Source: Varanus komodoensis (Eukaryota; Chordata; Lepidosauria; Squamata; Varanidae). From it: a stretch of 64,000 nucleotides of DNA. The notes under the pieces were generated by a model. The model was not told the DNA's origin. It was given only the letters and a program-made list of their open reading frames with translations, and made no database searches. The position numbers were made by a program, and so were the translations under genes. Shown piece after piece: positions 1 to 42,316 of this stretch; position 1 is the stretch's first letter, and every line of letters starts with the position of its first letter. Location: assembly GCF_004798865.1 (NCBI RefSeq), contig NW_025336479.1, forward strand, positions 3,042,782 through 3,106,781. Direction: 5' to 3'.

Positions 1-2
1 GT

Positions 3-125
3 GAAGGCAGAACTACGAAGCTGATTGTTATCAAGGAGGAGTGCCCTGGTTTTCTGCAGATGGTACAGGAGCATTTCTGCAGGGCAGAATTGGTGCTTTC
101 ACAGCATTATAATGGAACCCACTGA
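3..125 (+). CDS. possible 3'-terminal coding tail of an unidentified plus-strand gene
   Basis: From the window edge one plus-strand frame is open for 40 codons and stops with TGA at 123-125. It reads EGRTTKLIVIKEECPGFLQM then VQEHFCRAELVLSQHYNGTH. It is placed just before a 1.5-kb stretch ending in a plus-strand poly(A) signal, as a last exon would be. I do not recognise the residues. Human synteny puts AANAT tail-to-tail with RHBDF2, but these residues do not resemble the AANAT C-terminus. The open frame could be chance. Confidence 0.25.
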   Translation, partial: EGRTTKLIVIKEECPGFLQMVQEHFCRAELVLSQHYNGTH

Positions 126-990
126 GCATCCACTTTAGTGGCATTGGCTACGATGAACTATATACCTGTACAGAAAAACCCTGTGCTTTATGTTAACCTG
201 CATAAAAAGGCACTTGTTTAAAAAAAAGGAAGCTTTCATTTTTTAAAGTGGTGAATTCTTGCTTTCTTCTCTTAGTCCACCTTTTGGGAAAAGACAATTA
301 GGAAAATCTTGCCCGAGAAGAAGTTGTTCACTAGTTCCTTCATTTCTAGGGATTATTTTACTTAGGGAAAGAGTTGGTTTTCACAGCAACTTCTTGCTGT
401 GGGTGGAGAAATGCTTCCCATGCTGACATGTTAAAATGCATGGAATCTGGGTTTGTATGCTCTGTAAATATGTAATGTGGTCTATAATCCATTGACACAG
501 CAAGACTCCTAAGTTCTTGTCCCAAATCTAAAAGGTAAAAATCAGGTTCCTGCCTACAGAAGGCATTCCCCATTTGTTGCTTTATTTTAAGGTGCTCTAT
601 TTTTCTCTTACTGGTTTCGAAAAGAGTTTTGCAAGTCCTGGCCATCCTTGGTACTAGGGAGAGACCACTGTCAAATTTGAGTCTCTGCAAGTTAATCACA
701 TAATCATTAAGTTTAATGCACATGCTTTGGCATACAATGACTCACTATTAAGGCAAAGCTCCAAAATTTTGTGGGCTCCCTTTGCTCTGGCTGGGAGACT
801 GTGTGCTGACTACTGAATTCATCTGTGGTGGGAGAGGGGGATATATTTATGTGAATGTGATCCAGCTCGGCAAAGAGAACAGCACCAACTGCACGTTGGG
901 GTCCTTTAACTAGCATCTGTATCTTCTTGCCTTTCCATTTCTTTGGGTGCTTGGGGAGCAGGTTGAAATTTCCCAAGCCTCCTGCCCCTT

Positions 991-1040
991 CAGAGCAGAG
1001 CAGAGCAGAGCAGAGCAGAGCAGAGCAGAGCAGAGCAGAG
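991..1040. repeat. (CAGAG)n pentanucleotide array
   Basis: Ten exact head-to-tail CAGAG units. It produces artificial open frames on both strands with repeated EQSRA-type peptides, which are not genes. Confidence 0.95.
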
Positions 1041-1677
1041 CATGGGTGTTAAGGGCAAAGCCTGATATTTTACACAATAGGCTTCGCAGCAGTGTTTGTG
1101 GTCTGCAGCATGACATACAGGATGCCTCTGCAATGAAAGAATGGCAACCTACGAGAATAATTTCTTCTTTAAAAAAAGCAAATAAATCCATGTATTTACC
1201 ATATCTACTCGAAAGTTGCAATAATAAACTGTCTATTTTAAACATCTTTATTCATGGTTGGATGTAAGTGTGTGGGCATCTTCTAGCTCTAGTTGAGCTA
1301 CATGTTACAACTGCAGTGGTAATAAAAGCTGCAAGTTAGACGTACCTGATAGCTTGCTGGCAAGGCTGTCTTTCCTTATGCTACGAGAAGGTGTCTCTTC
1401 ATTTTAGTGACTTGGAAGCACTACCTTACAGTAAAATCTCAAGTATGTCCACTCTGCTTTAAGTCCTATTGTATTTCCTGTAAAGTGTCTATAGAATTTC
1501 AGCAATAATGTATAAGCTCATCCCAAGATTACACTAACTGAAATGCAAATGTACATGATCTTTGTGTATACGTGCAGGTATGTATAGCTCTTGCTACTGA
1601 AAATGGGAAAGTACACATTTCCCCAAACAGAACTGTCACTATGCCATTTTCTATTTGCCATGGCTTTTTGCCAAGTC

Positions 1678-1696
1678 AATAAATGTGTTTTTTCTT
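1678..1696 (+). terminator. plus-strand poly(A) signal
   Basis: AATAAA at 1678-1683 followed directly by the GT/T-rich TGTGTTTTTTCTT (684-696 within the same kilobase). It faces the RHBDF2 3' end about 1.5 kb away, consistent with two convergent genes. Confidence 0.5.
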
Positions 1697-1705
1697 ATGA
1701 TTCTT

Positions 1706-2860
1706 TGCGTTTACTCCTCTTTCTTCATTTCCCCCTTAAGTAATCCAATCCAGATGACAGCCTCTGGAAAGTTGTTTGCAAGGAAGGGATGGGTTTAGGC
1801 TGTGAGAGGAAGAAAAGAGAGGATTCTGGAAGCTAAATTACTGATTTAGTAATCAGCTAAATAACCTGTGAGAAGAGATACTGAAGAACATCAGAGTCGT
1901 GTAGTATTAGTTTGCAGGGGTGAGGCGCTATGGTACTTGGAAAATTACTGGAGAGACTGTGAGTAGGATAGCCCTTTTCCAGCATTAACTGCATTGTACT
2001 GGGCACCTGAAGTTGAATCGAAATCTTTGTTATGCCTCTGGAGGGAGACTGCCTGTGAAATGGGACTTGTGTCACTGCTCCTCTCCTGTGCCCTTCAAGC
2101 CTCTTTTGAGGGGTGTTCCAACCATTTGGGGGGCACATGGGGGTTACAGCAGGAAGCTGAGGACATGGATGTCCTCGTTCTCAGGCAATATGCTTCTTCT
2201 GGCAGAACAACAATTCTGGATACAACCTTTGAACCATGGGGCTGCATTAGCACTGAAATGCCATGCAAATAGAACTGTTGTGCCAGTACAGCACCTCTGA
2301 GAATGCTTAAGTTTGCAAGAGATTAAATGCTACAGTGCGGCCTAATGAATTCCAAAAGAAAATAGGAGGCATTAGCATCCTGCAGGTAAGTAACCTTTGG
2401 GGCCAATTTGGATATCGAGAGCATTCATTAAGATTGCTGGGAGCTAGTTAAAATGGATATTAGACATTTCGAATTAGTGCTATGGCACCAAAGGAAAAAC
2501 ATTTCGAAATTGGAATTTTGATACAAGAGTACAGTATTAAAACGGAAGTCAGGACAGACTGATCCTTTGCTAACATGTTACCAATTTCATTATAACATGC
2601 TCACTTTCAATGGGAAAATTTAATCTCAACCTAGCGTAATTATAAATTAGTAGTCTCATCACAAAGAGATGTCAAAGGACATTTTACCATTCCAAGCAAG
2701 ATGCAGGTGGACTGCTTTATCTCTTTTTAAATAATCAATCATGTTCTACACAGCTATTCTCCCAAACTCTTTGCACCGTAGTTTTACATATTGAATGTAA
2801 TCCAAATATTAAATTTCACAAAAGTTTCCTTTAATTCAAATGATCTAGTTTATATTACAT
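1706..2860. other. intergenic, nothing recognised
   Basis: Between the two convergent poly(A) signals. No splice-consistent coding frame, RNA gene or repeat family was recognised. Confidence 0.5.
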
Positions 2861-2863
2861 ATT

Positions 2864-3045
2864 AGAAAGCCAGTGTGGTACAGAGTGTCAGAATGGGCTT
2901 GAGTTTGACAGCCCATTCAACTATGAAGTTCACTGACTCTCAGCCTAAACTATTTCACAGAGTTGTTGTGAGGATAAAATGGAGAGAAGGATGCCTACAT
3001 AAGCCACCTTGGGTGTCAGGATATAAATACAGGAAATGGCTAAAA
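2864..3045 (+). mobile_element. Sauria-type tRNA-derived SINE
   Basis: Starts with the diverged tRNA-like head (GCCAGTGTGGTACAGAGTG) and contains the family's core CTCAGCCTAAAC...TTGTTGTGAGGATAAAATGG and the tail ATAAGCCACCTTGGGTGTCAGGATATAAAT. This SINE family is characteristic of squamates. Confidence 0.75.
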
Positions 3046-3182
3046 AAAGCCTGCATAGCATACTCCTAAAGTTGGCTACCAAAGCAACAATATTACACAG
3101 ATACATACCTTCTCTTCGATGGCTCACCGGCACAGCAGGCTATTTTTATCCCTGCATGGTTTATACCAGACCATTTAAAAAT

Positions 3183-3233
3183 AAGACACACACATTTTCC
3201 ACTGGCTTGTTTTAAATTCATCATTAATTTATT
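3183..3233 (-). terminator. RHBDF2 distal poly(A) signal
   Basis: AATAAA on the minus strand at 3228-3233, followed about 34 nt downstream by a GT-rich element (minus strand TGTGTGTGTCTT at 3183-3194). This is the standard hexamer plus downstream-element arrangement. It gives a 3' UTR of about 1.1 kb. Confidence 0.65.
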
Positions 3234-4294
3234 TAGACCAAAAATATCCTTTCTCCCACTTCCCAGTTCATCTGTCTCTGCAGAATCTTCTTGACCTTCC
3301 TCTTTTTTAGAGGGAAGAAATCCTTCAAGTCCTCTTCTATAAGAAATCCAAGGAGGCTGTATTATTCACCCAGTATGAATGCTGGATAGGTACCAGCACT
3401 TCTTAAAGATGGCACAAGGTTTCTTTAAAAGCTCAAATGTTCTTTGCCAGAAAGTATTTGGCTCCAGGGACATACAAAAACTGTAAATGGAAGAAGAAAT
3501 GTATAAAAATACCCCATAGACACAGGGGGGTTTATTTTCACAGTACAATTCGTAGTACCTCAAAAAAGGCACAAACTGTCACACAGTCCAAGCACCATCT
3601 AGTGCCAAAAGGCATAAGGAAAGGAACCCTCGAATCAGGAATTGCATAAAAATCAGACTTCAAGTAGGAAATCAGAGTAGAAGGGAGGTGGTCAATATAA
3701 GCAGTCCAACAAGATGCGGTCCCATCACTAAGGTGCTTTATAACGGTCACTTTAACGTCCATTCCACCAATGGCCCCAGTCAGTTTCACAGATAAAGTCA
3801 GCCACTGACTCCTTTGCCGGCTGATCAGAAGGGATGCAACGTACAACGCTGGTCGTCTCCATTATCCTGCAAACTGCATGTGGAAGGTGTCTTGGTATCC
3901 AAGGCTGGGCAGAAGATGCCACCTGCTGCAGGCACCAGGCTGCAAAAGCCCTTGGTAAGAAAGACTCTAACCCACCCGGGGCACACGATGTCAGTGGAGG
4001 AATGATCTTTCTCCATAGCTTTTCCTCCCAGTAACAGCTAAACGATTCCCAGAAGTCAGAGAGCTGTAGAAGCGGCGTGCCTGCTTATATTCTTCTTGTT
4101 GCATCCAGGAGGTTTACCAAGGCAACAGGGCCTGCCCAGCTGTTCTGCTTTGGCACTTGTTTTATGGGTGGTGTGGAATCCAAAGGGAAGCTGGAAACAA
4201 AGTTGCATCGCTTCTGACAGCCAAGGCTCCTTGCTGCTCAAAATATAGCAGGTTTAAAAATCCACCAAACCTGTTCAGCCACCTCCATGATCTG
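3205..4294 (-). other. RHBDF2: RHBDF2 3' untranslated region
   Basis: Non-coding stretch after the stop codon to the inferred cleavage site. Its length (about 1.08 kb with the distal signal, about 0.8 kb with the proximal one) is normal for this gene. No interspersed repeat was recognised inside it. The exact end is inferred from the polyadenylation signals and not seen directly. Confidence 0.7.
3531..3536 (-). terminator. RHBDF2 possible proximal poly(A) signal
   Basis: A second minus-strand AATAAA, 300 bp closer to the stop codon, followed by the moderately GT-rich CCCCCCTGTGTCTATG. It would give a 3' UTR of about 0.8 kb. Use of this site against the distal one cannot be decided from sequence. 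Confidence 0.4.
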
Positions 4295-35471
<31,177 letters not shown>

Positions 35472-35728
35472 CCTGGACAGGGCAATTTAGGCAGGCTGAG
35501 GTAAGAAGAAAAACAGGGGTTGTACTTGAGCCAAAGCCTAAGACTAAATGGGCAAATTAAAACTCAATCTGTCAGAGAGAGATTTGTTTAATGCCTTTAT
35601 TTACCACAGTGCCTAAGTGGAATCACATGTTAGGCATCCTCTGAGCAAGAATAAATCTGCTTTAAGAAAGAGCATGGAAAACTTGCACTGCACCAAGGAC
35701 CAATGTAAAAATCGATCAGTTCTGCATG

Positions 35729-35730
<2 letters not shown>

Positions 35731-35759
<29 letters not shown>
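35731..35759. repeat. (TA)n microsatellite
   Basis: Fourteen to fifteen TA units, about 240 bp upstream of the exon 1 acceptor. Confidence 0.95.
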
Positions 35760-35763
<4 letters not shown>

Positions 35764-36224
35764 TAATTCAATTGTAGCCTGGTTAGTGAGTCGCTAAGGC
35801 GGCTTACAGTGATTGAACCAAAGCAGGACTACAGACCATTTTCAGCCCAGGGATCCAATTCCAATCTGGGACGGGCTCCAGGAACTAAGTTCCAGTGGTG
35901 GATAGTGCCCAGGGCCACTGGTGATTCTTAACAACACAGAAGATTGTTCAATGCTATAGCAACCTATACAGAGGTAAGTCTCACAGAATGGCTCTCCAGC
36001 CTCCAAAGCACAGCTGAGTTCCATGCCACCCAACTGGATTGCCCTTAAATACCCCCCTCCGCCATCTATGAGGTAACAACAGGAGCTGCTTTGTGGGCCA
36101 GATGTGGGAACCTGGAGCGAATGGATGCCAGAGCAGAGCTCCTCCATCCCTGAATTAAAGCCATGAATGTGTATAGTGTCTGGCTTGAAACAAGCAGGGC
36201 CACAGCTGGGCCTGGGAGCCGGTT

Positions 36225-36268
36225 TAGAAGATAAGAAAGCCATACTGGATCAGACCAAGGGTCTATCT
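36225..36268 (-). mobile_element. CR1-like LINE 3' end, left part (split by a hAT insertion)
   Basis: AAGCCATACTGGATCAGACC is the reverse of the common LINE end GGTCTGATCCAGCATGGCTC. Its continuation is found on the far side of the hAT element from 36670, so the LINE was present first. Confidence 0.7.
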
Positions 36269-36669
36269 CAGGGGTCCTCAAACTTTTCCACCAGGGGGCC
36301 AGTTGAAAGCTGCCGGTGCTGGGCGCGGGCCAGAAAGGTGGTGCCGGAGGTGCAGGCGGGCCCGTGTGGGGGCAGTGCATGCAGGAGCATGCACCGAGGT
36401 GGGGTGCATGGCGAGGCAAGGTGGGGCGGGCAGGTGCACGCGCCCGGCGAGGGGAGGCACGGCATGGGTGGGGGCGGACATGTGCTGCAAGGCGGGCGCA
36501 TGAGGCAGCAGCTTGCTCACTTGGTGCTCGTTTTCTCCAAGCGAGCAAACAGCTGCCTCCCTGTGCACGGGGCGAGGTGGGCGGTGGCAGGCGCACGCAT
36601 GGGCATGGCGGGTCCAAATGGGCATGGTGGGCCGGATCTGGTCCCCGGGCCGTAGTTTGAGGACCCATG
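36269..36669. mobile_element. non-autonomous hAT element with 8-bp target duplication
   Basis: 401 bp beginning CAGGGGTCCTCAAACTTTTC and ending GTAGTTTGAGGACCCATG, imperfect terminal inverted repeats. It is flanked by GTCTATCT on both sides (36261-36268 and 36670-36677), the 8-bp duplication expected of hAT transposases. It has no transposase frame. The interior is very GC-rich and creates long chance open frames on both strands. It is inserted in a CR1-like LINE end. Confidence 0.9.
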
Positions 36670-36885
36670 GTCTATCTAGTCCAGCACTCCACACACACAC
36701 ACACACCAGCTGTCCACAGAATTGCTGAGGCAGGATGTGTGCAAGACCTCCTTCTGTACTAATTCCCCAGTGACTAGTGCATGCAGCCCTGCCACCTCTG
36801 GTGAAGGAGAGCTAGTAGCCACAGGCTAGTAGCCACAGGCTCTTCACCTCCATGAAACTGTCCAATCCCCTTTTTAAAAAAAAAG
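36670..36885 (-). mobile_element. CR1-like LINE 3' region, right part
   Basis: Continues TCTAGTCCAGCACTCC, CAGCTGTCCACAGAATTG and TCACCTCCATGAAACTGTCC then AATCCCCTTTT, the reverse of a LINE end that codes near FKRGLDKFMEE. A CA dinucleotide run (36692-36706) and a tandem 15-bp duplication (CTAGTAGCCACAGG twice at about 36811-36840) lie inside it. Confidence 0.65.
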
Positions 36886-39200
36886 GGGGGGGAGATGGAG
36901 AGAGGGATTGAGCCTGTTCTACATAGAAACGCATGCACATGATTTGAATACAGTGGGGGTGCACAATCTCTTTCAGACCAAGGGCTGAATTCCATTTCAG
37001 AGCATCCCTTGGGGGCCACATTCCCATGATAAACAGAGCTAAATCCTCATCCCCCCCCCCCCCCCGCAAAAGAGCTGCAGACTTTTGCTTAAAGCCGTGC
37101 TGCCAGCAGCAAAGTCTCGGGACAATGGGAGAAAACACTGCATGAAAGGGGAGAAACCACAAATGTGGTAGAGGGAAAGAGGTGAAGTGAAGATGAAGGG
37201 ACGGGGCCAGGGGAAGGCCAGCCCAAGACCTTTTGCTCATGAAGGTGAACGTCAAGGTGGCCACCTGAGTTGAATCTTCTTTCAGCACTGGCAATTGCAC
37301 AGCACCCTCCTACTCCACCTGAGAAAAGCAGGTTCGCTTGGGTGGGGTTAACAACAAGGCAGGTCCCACGGAAGGCATGTGGCTCCTGTCCCACAGTAGG
37401 GGACGGCCGGAGGGCTGCTGCTTCCTCCACAACACTCACTGTTATCACCTGAGGTGACTGCCTCATTCTGCCTAGCGTAGGGGACACTCCAGATCATGCT
37501 CGTGATAGATTTCATAAAGGGCCTTTCGCCTTTGAAGAGAATGAAACAGAACACACACGTGTGTGCATGGTAAGAATTCAGATAACCAAAATTAACATTA
37601 AAGGTGACTTGCACTAGTTTTTTGAGGTTTGAAAGCAGCATCCTGGCTATTCAACAGAATTCTGAATAGCTGGGAATTGGGAGAAATGTATTTGACTCAC
37701 ATATGAATAATGTAAAGCAATGCAATTCATGCTTCTCAGACAAAAATGTGGACCAAAGTGTAGTTATGGCTTGGTATTTGCAATTCTTCAAATTTAGCAA
37801 TGCAGTTCTCCAATCAAGAAATATGTATAAAGATGCCTATATCAGGAGAAAGGGCATACAAAAATGCATACACAGGCAAAAATAACTGACAAAATTGCAG
37901 TACATCAAGGAAAACTGTTTGGCAAAATTATGTATTTTACATAAACACTCACAAAAGCAAATTTGAATTTGTATGTGGACTTATGCAGAGATTCTCATAT
38001 TGGGGAGAACTGGGACACAATGAACTTAAATTGTGAAAAACTGGAAACTAAAATTTCCATTCTTCCTTAATAAGCAGAACCATTTGGAAAACAAAACACC
38101 AGAAGAATATCAATTAAAGCTTGCAAACTCTGACAGTCTGCCTAAAAAGTTTCACATGACCAAGGTTCACGCATACAATTAATAGCTCCAAAATAATATG
38201 CAAAAGCTTTCAAGTTGAGTTTATTCTGACAACAGTCAGCAATAACTTAACAGCCACTCAGGAACAGACATGACACTGATTACATATTGTATTAGTTACA
38301 TGAGATCTAGGAAAGAATCAGAGCACTAGCCCCAAAATCCACGTTGGAGAGCCACGTGTAACCCTGGACCTTAGCCTCAATGGCAACGTTAATTAAGTGT
38401 TGGCAATCTAGAATCTAACAGTAGAAAAAGAACTTAATCACTTAATCACTTATCTCCACTTCTGGACACCCACCAAGAATGGAAGAGTCCTGCATAGGGC
38501 TAAGAAGTAATGACTACTGATGATCCCTGAATGCCCAATCATCATCTTTGTGCCTCTGCTGCCACCTAAAGCAAAGTTCGAAAATGATCCTTGCTTTATA
38601 CCACTCCAACTTCATCTACTAACTTCCAACACATTGCTTCTGGGGTTTGCTCCTTGCTACGCTGTCACCAAACCAAGTTGACCCATGTGGAAAGGCCAAC
38701 AAGTTCAGCAAGAGCCTTTCCAGCTGGGATGCATATAACACAGATCAAGAAAAGTACTGGCATGTCCAAGAACTCTCTAGGGTGGTTAACATGCAGAAAC
38801 AAGGAATTGATCACAGGCAAGAAGGCCTCCTTCAGAAAATGAAGTATTGTCAAAATAAAGAGAAGGGAACACAAGTATCAACAAAAGAAAGGGCAAAGGG
38901 ATGCCAAAAAGGGCACCCAAGAAGACTATGTTGTGAAAAACATTAAGAGGAGGAGGAGGAGGAGGAGGATGACAACAACAACAACAACAATCTTTAAGAA
39001 CATCAGAAACAGGAAGCTGATGAGACTGCAGAATGAAAAAGAAGTTTAGAGCACAAGTAATTACAAAGACACTGAATTATTTGCATTTGCTTCCACTATA
39101 GAAGGTGCAGAGCAAAACTGACCTTTCAGGAGTTTGCTGAAGAACAGATCATGGTGACCACAGATGACTTTCTAGATTTTACTGAGAAATTGAAAAGAAA
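36886..39200. other. unassigned upstream block
   Basis: No gene or clear transposon was recognised. It contains homopolymer runs (poly-G near 36888, poly-C near 37052-37065) and a purine-rich GGA run followed by CAA repeats at 38947-38990. Confidence 0.5.
38947..38990. repeat. (GGA)n followed by (CAA)n microsatellites
   Basis: About seven GGA units directly followed by about six CAA units. Confidence 0.9.
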
Positions 39201-39213
39201 CAAATCCAAATAT

Positions 39214-39312
39214 TTTGGATTACAACTTCTAGCAACCTTCAGTCAGAATTCCTGGCTGGCAATGCTGGGAGTTGTCCACACATTTGCAGGGTACCCAATT
39301 AGGGAAAGCTGC
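39214..39312. repeat. short palindromic repeat (MITE-like)
   Basis: GGATTACAACTTCTAGCAAC, centre CTGGCTGGCAATGCTGGGAG, right end GCAGGGTACCCAATTAGGGA then AAGCTG; diverged copy of the family. Confidence 0.5.
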
Positions 39313-39539
39313 ACTACTTAATTTTAGAACGTCAGAGAACTGTACATGAAATGCCAGTACAGAGTGCATCTTTCTTCCACTGAGGTGGCTGGGGCATCTA
39401 CAGTTTCAGTGTCACTATGGACATACATTTCAGTGACATATACATAGTTCTTCATACATTTGCTATGAATAATCCCTTGAAAAACAGTAATTACAACTGG
39501 CACCAGGTCACAGAAGGCTGATGTAACATATGATGTAAG

Positions 39540-39980
39540 GCTGTGGAAATGGGTGGGGGACAACAGGATGGCATTCAATGTGGGTAAATGCAAAGTCTTG
39601 CACTTGGGACACAGGAATAGGTGTCACAGGTACAGGATGGCTGCTTAGCTTTATATCTTTTCTGGGTAAGTTGGTTGAAAGCATTAGCAAGATAATGTCA
39701 CACATATAAAAGAACAACTATCAGAGTTTCAGCAAAGATAAATTCTATTTCATCAAAGATTTAGCATTATTTGAATTTATCAGTAAGCATTTGGATGAGG
39801 TGATCCAGTAGATATTATTCACTGGGACTTTAAAAAAGCTTTCAACAAAGTCCCTCATAAAAGACTCTTGTGCAAACCTAGCCACCATGTGAATAAGAGG
39901 ACACGTCCTCTTATTGATCAGTAACTAGTTAATGAACAGAGAGAAGAAAATATCAATAAATGGACAGTTCCTAGAAACAT
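39540..39980 (+). mobile_element. CR1-like LINE reverse-transcriptase fragments, plus strand
   Basis: The plus strand reads MAFNVGKCKVLHLGHRNRCH (family RT thumb motif FNxDKCKVLHLG) at about 39570-39640, and then WDFKKAFNKVPHKRLLCK (family LDFSKAFDTVPHxxLLxKL) at about 39820-39875. In an intact LINE the second motif comes before the first, so the copy is rearranged or two fragments lie side by side. Confidence 0.65.
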
Positions 39981-39984
39981 AGAA

Positions 39985-40970
39985 AAAGTCATGCTGGATT
40001 AAACCAAGTGCCCCTTCCTTCCTTCCTTCCTTCCTTCCTTCCTTCCTTCCTTCCTTCCTTCAAAACATTCTATGCCGCCCCATTCGCAAAAAGCCTCGGG
40101 ACAGCTTACAAAAATCCCATCTCGTCCTGCACTCTGTACACATGGTGGCAACCAGGTGTCCGCAGAATTGTTCAAGCAGGATGGGTGTGAGTCCACTGCC
40201 TGCTCAAGCACCTCATCAATTGGTTCATTCCGGCTTGCCACCTCTGGTGAAGGTGATAGCACATAGCCAGCAAGGCTAGTAGCCACAGACACTCTTCACC
40301 TCCATGCACTTGTCCAAATCACCTTTCAAGGCCTTCTAGATTTGTGGCCATCACTACTTCCCATGGTTGTACATTCCATCCTTCAACTATTCTTTGTGTG
40401 AAGAAGTACTGTCTCTTGTCTGTCCTAAACCGTATTAGCTTCATAGGATGACCTATGCCTGCTGTGGGAGAGGAAGAATGTCTTCCTCTTCATTATCTCC
40501 ACTTTGTGCATAATTTTAAACACCTCTATCAAGCCTCCCTTTACTCTCCTTTTTTCTAAGCTTGAACATTCCCAGTTTTTGCAGCTGCTTCTCGTAGGGG
40601 AGATGCTCAAGCTCTATCATCTTCACTGCCCTTTTCTGTATTTTCCCTGTTCAATAATGTCCTTATTCAGGTGAGACAACCAGAATTGAACACAATACTC
40701 TAAGTGCAGTTGCACCAAGGATTTGTACAAGGGCAGTAATATCTTGGCAGTTCTGTTTTCTAGTCTGTTCCTAGCATGGAGTTTGCCCTTTTTGCACTGG
40801 CTGCTGACATTTTAATTGAACTGCCTCCTTCCACAAATTTCCTTTCCTGCTCTGTTGCTACTGGTTTTTATCCCATCAGGTATACTTGTAATTGGGATTT
40901 TTTTCTGCCCCAAAATGCATTACTTTACCCTTACTTATATTGAACTGCATTTGCCAATGGAGTGATGTAC
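39985..40970 (-). mobile_element. CR1-like LINE ORF2 C-terminal part, minus strand
   Basis: On the minus strand one reads MQFNISKGKVMHFGAEKNPN, then EHLPYEKQLQKLGMFKL, and near the 3' end ALKGDLDKCMEVKSVCGY, the same order as the CR1-type C-terminus (thumb, LSYEERLxxLGLFSLEKRR, FKxxLDKxxxE). Frames are broken in many places. It runs against the adjoining plus-strand fragments, and a CTTC microsatellite is embedded near its end. Confidence 0.7.
40013..40061. repeat. (CTTC)n microsatellite
   Basis: About twelve CTTC units interrupting the LINE 3' end. Confidence 0.95.
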
Positions 40971-40974
40971 CAGT

Positions 40975-41135
40975 ACACACCAACGTAGAGAGCTTTAAAG
41001 GGGGATTAGACAAATTTATGGGCAAATGCAATGGCTACTAGTTGTGACAACTATGTATGACCTCTAGTATCAGAAGCAGTAGATCTCTGAATACCAGATG
41101 CTGGGGAACATGGGCAGAAGGGTGCTGCTCTTATT
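40975..41135 (+). mobile_element. CR1-like LINE 3' end, plus strand
   Basis: GAGAGCTTTAAAGGGGGATTA then GACAAATTTATGGGCAAATG and AATGGCTACTAGTTGTGACA match the family 3' end in forward orientation, directly abutting a minus-strand copy. The tail holds CAGATGCTGGGGAACATGGG. Confidence 0.65.
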
Positions 41136-41590
41136 GTTTATTCCATTTCTATACTGCCCAATATTTGACGCTCTCTGGGCAGTTTATGAAATATGCTTGC
41201 ATGCTTTTTGTGTTCTTCCCAAGATGGTTGGGTAATGTGGATTAGGCAGGCCTTTGGTCAAATTCAGTGTAGTTCTTTGCCTGTTCTCACAACAATCAGT
41301 CACTTCCAGTGCACTGCAGATGTTCAATATGTAATCCAGCACTACTTTGCACGTAAGCCTAAAAACTGGCTGCAGTGACCCAAAAATTCTTGTTGTAGTC
41401 AAAGGTTTTTGACTGCATATGATCATGGTTTCCCAACCACCACCCAGTAACATCCCATTCTAACTGGCTCCAGAAATTTGGCCTACTCATTATCAATGCC
41501 ACCACTCTGAAGGATTAAAAAAAGAAAACGACCCTCCTGGAGTCAACAGAAGCTTTTAAATTATTTTAACTCCTTGCCAGAGGGTTGCAG

Positions 41591-41868
41591 CAGGGCCCTC
41601 AAACTTTTTCAACAGGGGGCCAGTTGAAAGGTGCTGGTGGTGGGCGCGGACTGCCAAGGTGGTGCTGGTGGGGGGGTAGTGAGGGGGCGCAGGGCGAGGC
41701 AGCGGCTTGCTTACACGGAGATCGTTTTCTCCAAGCGAGTCCAAAATGATCTCCACATGAGCAAGCCGCCGGGCGCACACACAGCAAGGCCAAAACCCCT
41801 GAGGAAGGCCGGATAAATGGGCATGGTGGGCCGGATTCGGCCTGCAGGCTGTAGTTTGAGGAACCATG
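41591..41868. mobile_element. non-autonomous hAT element, third copy
   Basis: 278 bp beginning CAGGGCCCTCAAACTTTTTC and ending GCTGTAGTTTGAGGAACCAT(G). It is the same family and orientation as 36269-36669 but shorter. The flanking 8-mers (GGTTGCAG and AGGTAAAG) do not match well, suggesting an older copy or an internal deletion derivative. Confidence 0.75.
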
Positions 41869-41971
41869 AGGTAAAGAAAACTGTCACACAGAGCTCTGCT
41901 ATTACCCAAACATGTCCTCTGGCCCTCTGGTGGACTGCTGAAGCAATTGGGTTTCTGACTCATAATTGTTT

Positions 41972-41996
41972 AGCAGCAGCAGCAGCAGCAGCAGCA
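41972..41996. repeat. (AGC)n trinucleotide run
   Basis: About eight AGC units, non-coding here. Confidence 0.9.
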
Positions 41997-42316
41997 ACAA
42001 AAGTGTTTTTGGTGGCTGTGTCCTAAAAATGCTGCTAAATACGAAGCAGAACCAGGAATGTAGTTTTGTATGAAAAGATTGTGCAGTCAATCACTGTGCC
42101 AAAATTAACACACAGAGCTGAGCCTGTGTTTGAAGGCACTTATTCCTCATCCGTTCTGTACACAAGGTGTTTGCTTATGGTCCCTCACTCACAGGCATCC
42201 TCCAGGGCCTCCTCTAGGTTGTCCAACCATTGTCACAGGGGCATTTAGAGTGAGGAAAATCAGGTATTGCAATTCAAACCAGAAGAAAAGCCCTATGGAA
42301 AGTCGCAGATCTACTA

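Larger units (their letters stand above)
126..1705 (+). other. possible 3' UTR of the plus-strand neighbour
   Basis: AT-rich non-coding stretch without recognised LINE or SINE content, ending at a good plus-strand poly(A) signal. It includes the CAGAG pentamer array at 991-1040. Assignment as 3' UTR is inference from the signal and from the tail-to-tail arrangement. Confidence 0.35.

Noticed and set aside
36066-36706. Long GC-rich open frames on both strands, looking like a proline/glycine-rich protein or a CpG-island promoter
   Set aside because: They lie in the GC-rich interior of a hAT element bounded by an exact 8-bp target duplication.
40013-40061. Short regular repeats resembling a CRISPR-like array
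   Set aside because: Simple CTTC microsatellite without spacers, in a vertebrate genome.
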